Both the position numbers and the translations under genes were made by a program. Source: Areca catechu (Eukaryota > Streptophyta > Magnoliopsida > Arecales > Arecaceae). Taken from it: a DNA stretch of 64,000 nucleotides. Position 1 is the stretch's first letter; each line of letters opens with the position of its first letter. The notes under the pieces were generated by a model, which was not told the origin of the DNA, did not search any database, and saw nothing but the letters and a program-made list of their open reading frames with translations. Positions 61,713-64,000 of this stretch are shown piece after piece. The stretch spans positions 868,001 to 932,000 of the forward strand of contig JAHSVC010000031.1 of assembly GCA_021397845.1 (NCBI GenBank), given 5' to 3'.

Positions 61713-64000
61713 CTAAAGCCAATCGCCTTTAAATCTTAACCCCATACAATCAAGGTGGCGATCAAACTCTTGCTGTGATAGAGCCTTAGTGAACGGGTCT
61801 GCTATGTTGTTCTTCGTTTCTACCCTTTTAATGCACACTTCTTGTCTTTCGACAATCTCTCGAACGAGATGGAAGCGTCTCATAATGTGCTTTGATTTAT
61901 GATGAGCTCTTGGTTCCTTTGCTTGAGCAACAGCCCCCGTATTATCACAGTAAAGTGATACTGGACCTTCAATCTCAGGAACTACGCCCAACTCTGATAT
62001 GAACTTCTTCATCTAGATAGCTTCCTTGGCAGCTTCACTAACAGCAATGTACTCTGCTTCAGTTGTTGAGTCAGCTACAGTTTGCTGTTTAGAACTCTTC
62101 CAGCTTACAGCTCCTCTATTAAGGATAAAAACATACCCAGATATAGATTTGCTGTCATCTGGATCTGATTAAAACTAGAATCTGAATAAGCTTCTAGTTT
62201 AAGATCAGATCCTCCATATATTAAAAAATATCCATAGTTCTTCTTAAGTACTTAAGAATATTTTTCACAGCCTTCCAATGATCCTCTCCTGGATCAGCCT
62301 GAAACCTGCTGGCTATACCTAAGGCATATGCCACATCAGGCCTAGTACATAGCATAGCATACATAATAGACCCTACTGCCGAAGCATAAGGTATGGAATT
62401 CATTCTATTTCTTTCTTTAGGTGTCTTAGGAGACATCTTCTTAGAAAGTTGTATGCCATGACCAATAGGTAAGTAACCTCTTTTACTTTCCTCCATGCTA
62501 AATCTTTTTAGCACTTGGTCAATGTACCTAGACTGGGATAAACCTAGCATCCTCCTAGATCTATCTCTATCGATCTTGATGCCTAGTATATAAGATGCTT
62601 CTCCCAAGTATATCATGGAAAACTATTTAGATAACCATACCTTGACCGATTGTAACATTGGGATATCATTCCCAATGAGGAGTATGTCATCTACATACAC
62701 AACCAAGAAAACTATGGCACTCCCACTAGTCTTCTTGTACACACAAGGTTCATCCTCATTTTTGATAAAGTCAAATTCTTTGACTGCCTTATCAAATCGA
62801 ATGTTCCAACTCCTAGATGCTTGCTTTAATCCATAAATAGATTTCTTCAGCCTACATACCTGATTAGGTTTAGTCTCCAAGACAAAACCTTCTGGCTGTG
62901 ACATATAAACCTCTTCCTCAAGGAAACCATTGAGGAATGCAGTTTTCACATCCATCTGCCAGATTTCATAATCATGATATGCTTCTATAGCAAGCATGAT
63001 CCGAATAGATTTGAGCATGGCAACAGGAGAAAAAGTTTCATCATAATCTATTCCCTATTTTTGTCTGAAACCCTTAGCCACTAATCTGGCTTTATAAGTT
63101 TCAACTTGGCCATCTGCCCCAATCTTTTTCTTATAGACCCATTTGCATCCAATAGGGTTAACACCCTCTGGTGCATCAACCAAAGTCCAGACTTGGTTGA
63201 CATACATGGAGTCCATTTCGGATCTCATGGCTTCCAGCCATTTGTCTGAGTCACTACTTATGACAGCATCCGTATATGTTCGAGACTCATCATTATCAAT
63301 GATTCGGGCTTCATTATTTTCAATAATGAACCCATACCTCTCAGGTGCATGTCGCACCCTATCAGACCTATGGATATGAGTGGTGTGTTCAGGTTCTATA
63401 CTAACTATGTTATGATTTTGTTGAGATGTATCTACTTGTTGAATTTCTTCAAGTTCAATATTTCTTCCACTGCCCTTTTGTAGGATGAACTCTTTCTCCA
63501 TAAAAATGGCATGCCTACTGACTAAAACCTTTTGTTCAATAGGGTGGTAGAACAGATATCCTATACAATCTTTAGGATATCCAACAAATAGACACTTTTC
63601 TGCTCTAACATCAAGCTTATGTCCAAAATTTCTTTTGACATAGGCTGGACATCCCCATATCTTAAGGTGCTTAAGATTGGGTTTCTTTACCCTCCATAAC
63701 TCATAAGGAATGCTAGATACAGATTTGGATGGTACTCTATTTAAAATATTAGCCACTATTTCCAAGGCATATCCCTAGAAAGAAATAGGTAAGTCTGTGA
63801 AGCACATCATGGACCGTACCATATCTAATAAAGTATGATTTCTTCTTTCAGCAACACCATTTAATTGTGGTGTGTAAGGAGGAGTCCATTCAGAGATGAT
63901 TCCCTTTTGTTTAAGGTGATCAAGAAACTCGGTGGATAAGTATTCACCTCCTCTATCTGATCAAAGGATCTTAATACTTTTTCTCGTTTGTTTCTCTACC
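61713..64000 (-). pseudogene. Copia-3 pol: integrase end, RT, RNase H, decayed
   Basis: Collinear with the Copia-2 polyprotein. Integrase core at the right edge to about 63770. Integrase C-terminal region and RT start at 63765-63055 (NRVPSKSVSS, WTLVDAPEGVNPIG). RT core 63018-62623 (MDVKTAFLNG, YVDDILLIGND). RT end 62616-62221 (MLGLSQSRYIDQVLKRF). RNase H 62012-61713 (LYCDNTGAVAQA, NIADPFTKAL). In-frame stops replace Trp or Gln codons at 63775-63777, 63055-63057 and 62620-62622, with one more TAG before 62012. Single-base deletions near 62225 and 62170 shift the frame. It cannot make a working protein. Confidence 0.9.

Larger units (their letters stand above)
59327..64000 (-). mobile_element. 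Copia-3, Angela-like element, 3' part, cut by window edge
   Basis: On the minus strand: pol (64000-61713), purine-rich tract (AAGTGGGAGAT at 61699-61709), 3' LTR (59327-61698). The 5' LTR, leader and gag lie right of the window. ATGCC (59322-59326) should be one copy of the target duplication. Protein and LTR blocks are collinear with Copia-2, but with many differences and broken frames, so it is older. Confidence 0.9.

Noticed and set aside
1..64000. Endogenous pararetrovirus, bacterial defence system or host gene cluster
   Set aside because: Every recognisable protein motif belongs to copia or gypsy polyproteins; no movement-protein, bacterial or host-gene domain is visible.

Overview
This window is plant nuclear DNA made almost entirely of LTR retrotransposons. 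I see no cellular gene, tRNA gene, rRNA gene or bacterial feature. The plant assignment rests on the elements themselves. Ty1/copia elements with gag-PR-INT-RT-RNaseH order and Ty3/gypsy chromoviruses with a C-terminal chromodomain all carry a primer-binding site (PBS) for initiator tRNA-Met (TGGTATCAGAGC or its complement) and have TG...CA LTRs. The species cannot be read from this sequence. It looks like the deeply nested heterochromatin of a large angiosperm genome.

Layout. (1) 1-3001: leader and 5' LTR of an Angela-like copia element (Copia-1, minus), cut by the window edge. (2) 3002-6939: decayed gypsy remnant (Gypsy-E, plus) holding a Gypsy-B-family solo LTR at 5011-6463 (TSD CAGGG). 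(3) 6940-10724: non-coding LTR element C (minus), whose left LTR holds a Gypsy-A-type solo LTR. (4) 10725-40380: old copia element F(+) interrupted by the 26-kb Gypsy-B complex (minus, 11064-37178). Gypsy-B holds Copia-2 (minus, 11200-21231, TSD ATTAG, almost intact) in its 3' LTR and element D (plus) in its coding region. D's LTR holds the very young non-autonomous Gypsy-B' (plus, 23595-29860, TSD GTTAG). The nest is F > B > D > B'. (5) 40381-59326: a second F copy in inverted orientation, F(-). It is interrupted by a minimal element M with two 1.65-kb LTRs and only 84 bp between them (43287-46695, TSD AGGCA), and by a 10-kb composite (48545-58711, flanked by GAGTC). The composite joins a tandem LTR array T (three LTRs, two 163-bp internal segments, minus) to Gypsy-A (plus), which keeps one uninterrupted gag-pol-chromodomain reading frame. 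(6) 59327-64000: 3' LTR and decayed pol of Copia-3 (minus), running off the right edge.

How the parts relate. Gypsy-A and Copia-2 are the only near-complete protein-coding copies. B', C, T and M have lost most or all coding sequence but keep PBS, pre-LTR tract and LTR ends like those of the gypsy elements, so they look like parasites of gypsy machinery. Three untranslated features recur: a GTGTCTAG / CCTGGCCAA...TTGGTGTCTA(A/G)G module in the leaders of both copia and gypsy elements; two leader hairpins in the gypsy group whose arms change together; and a GTCGAGTTC box exactly 26-27 nt before the 3' LTR in coding and non-coding gypsy relatives. These shared cis elements are the most interesting signal here. 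All identities were judged by eye; nothing was aligned by software or searched against databases.
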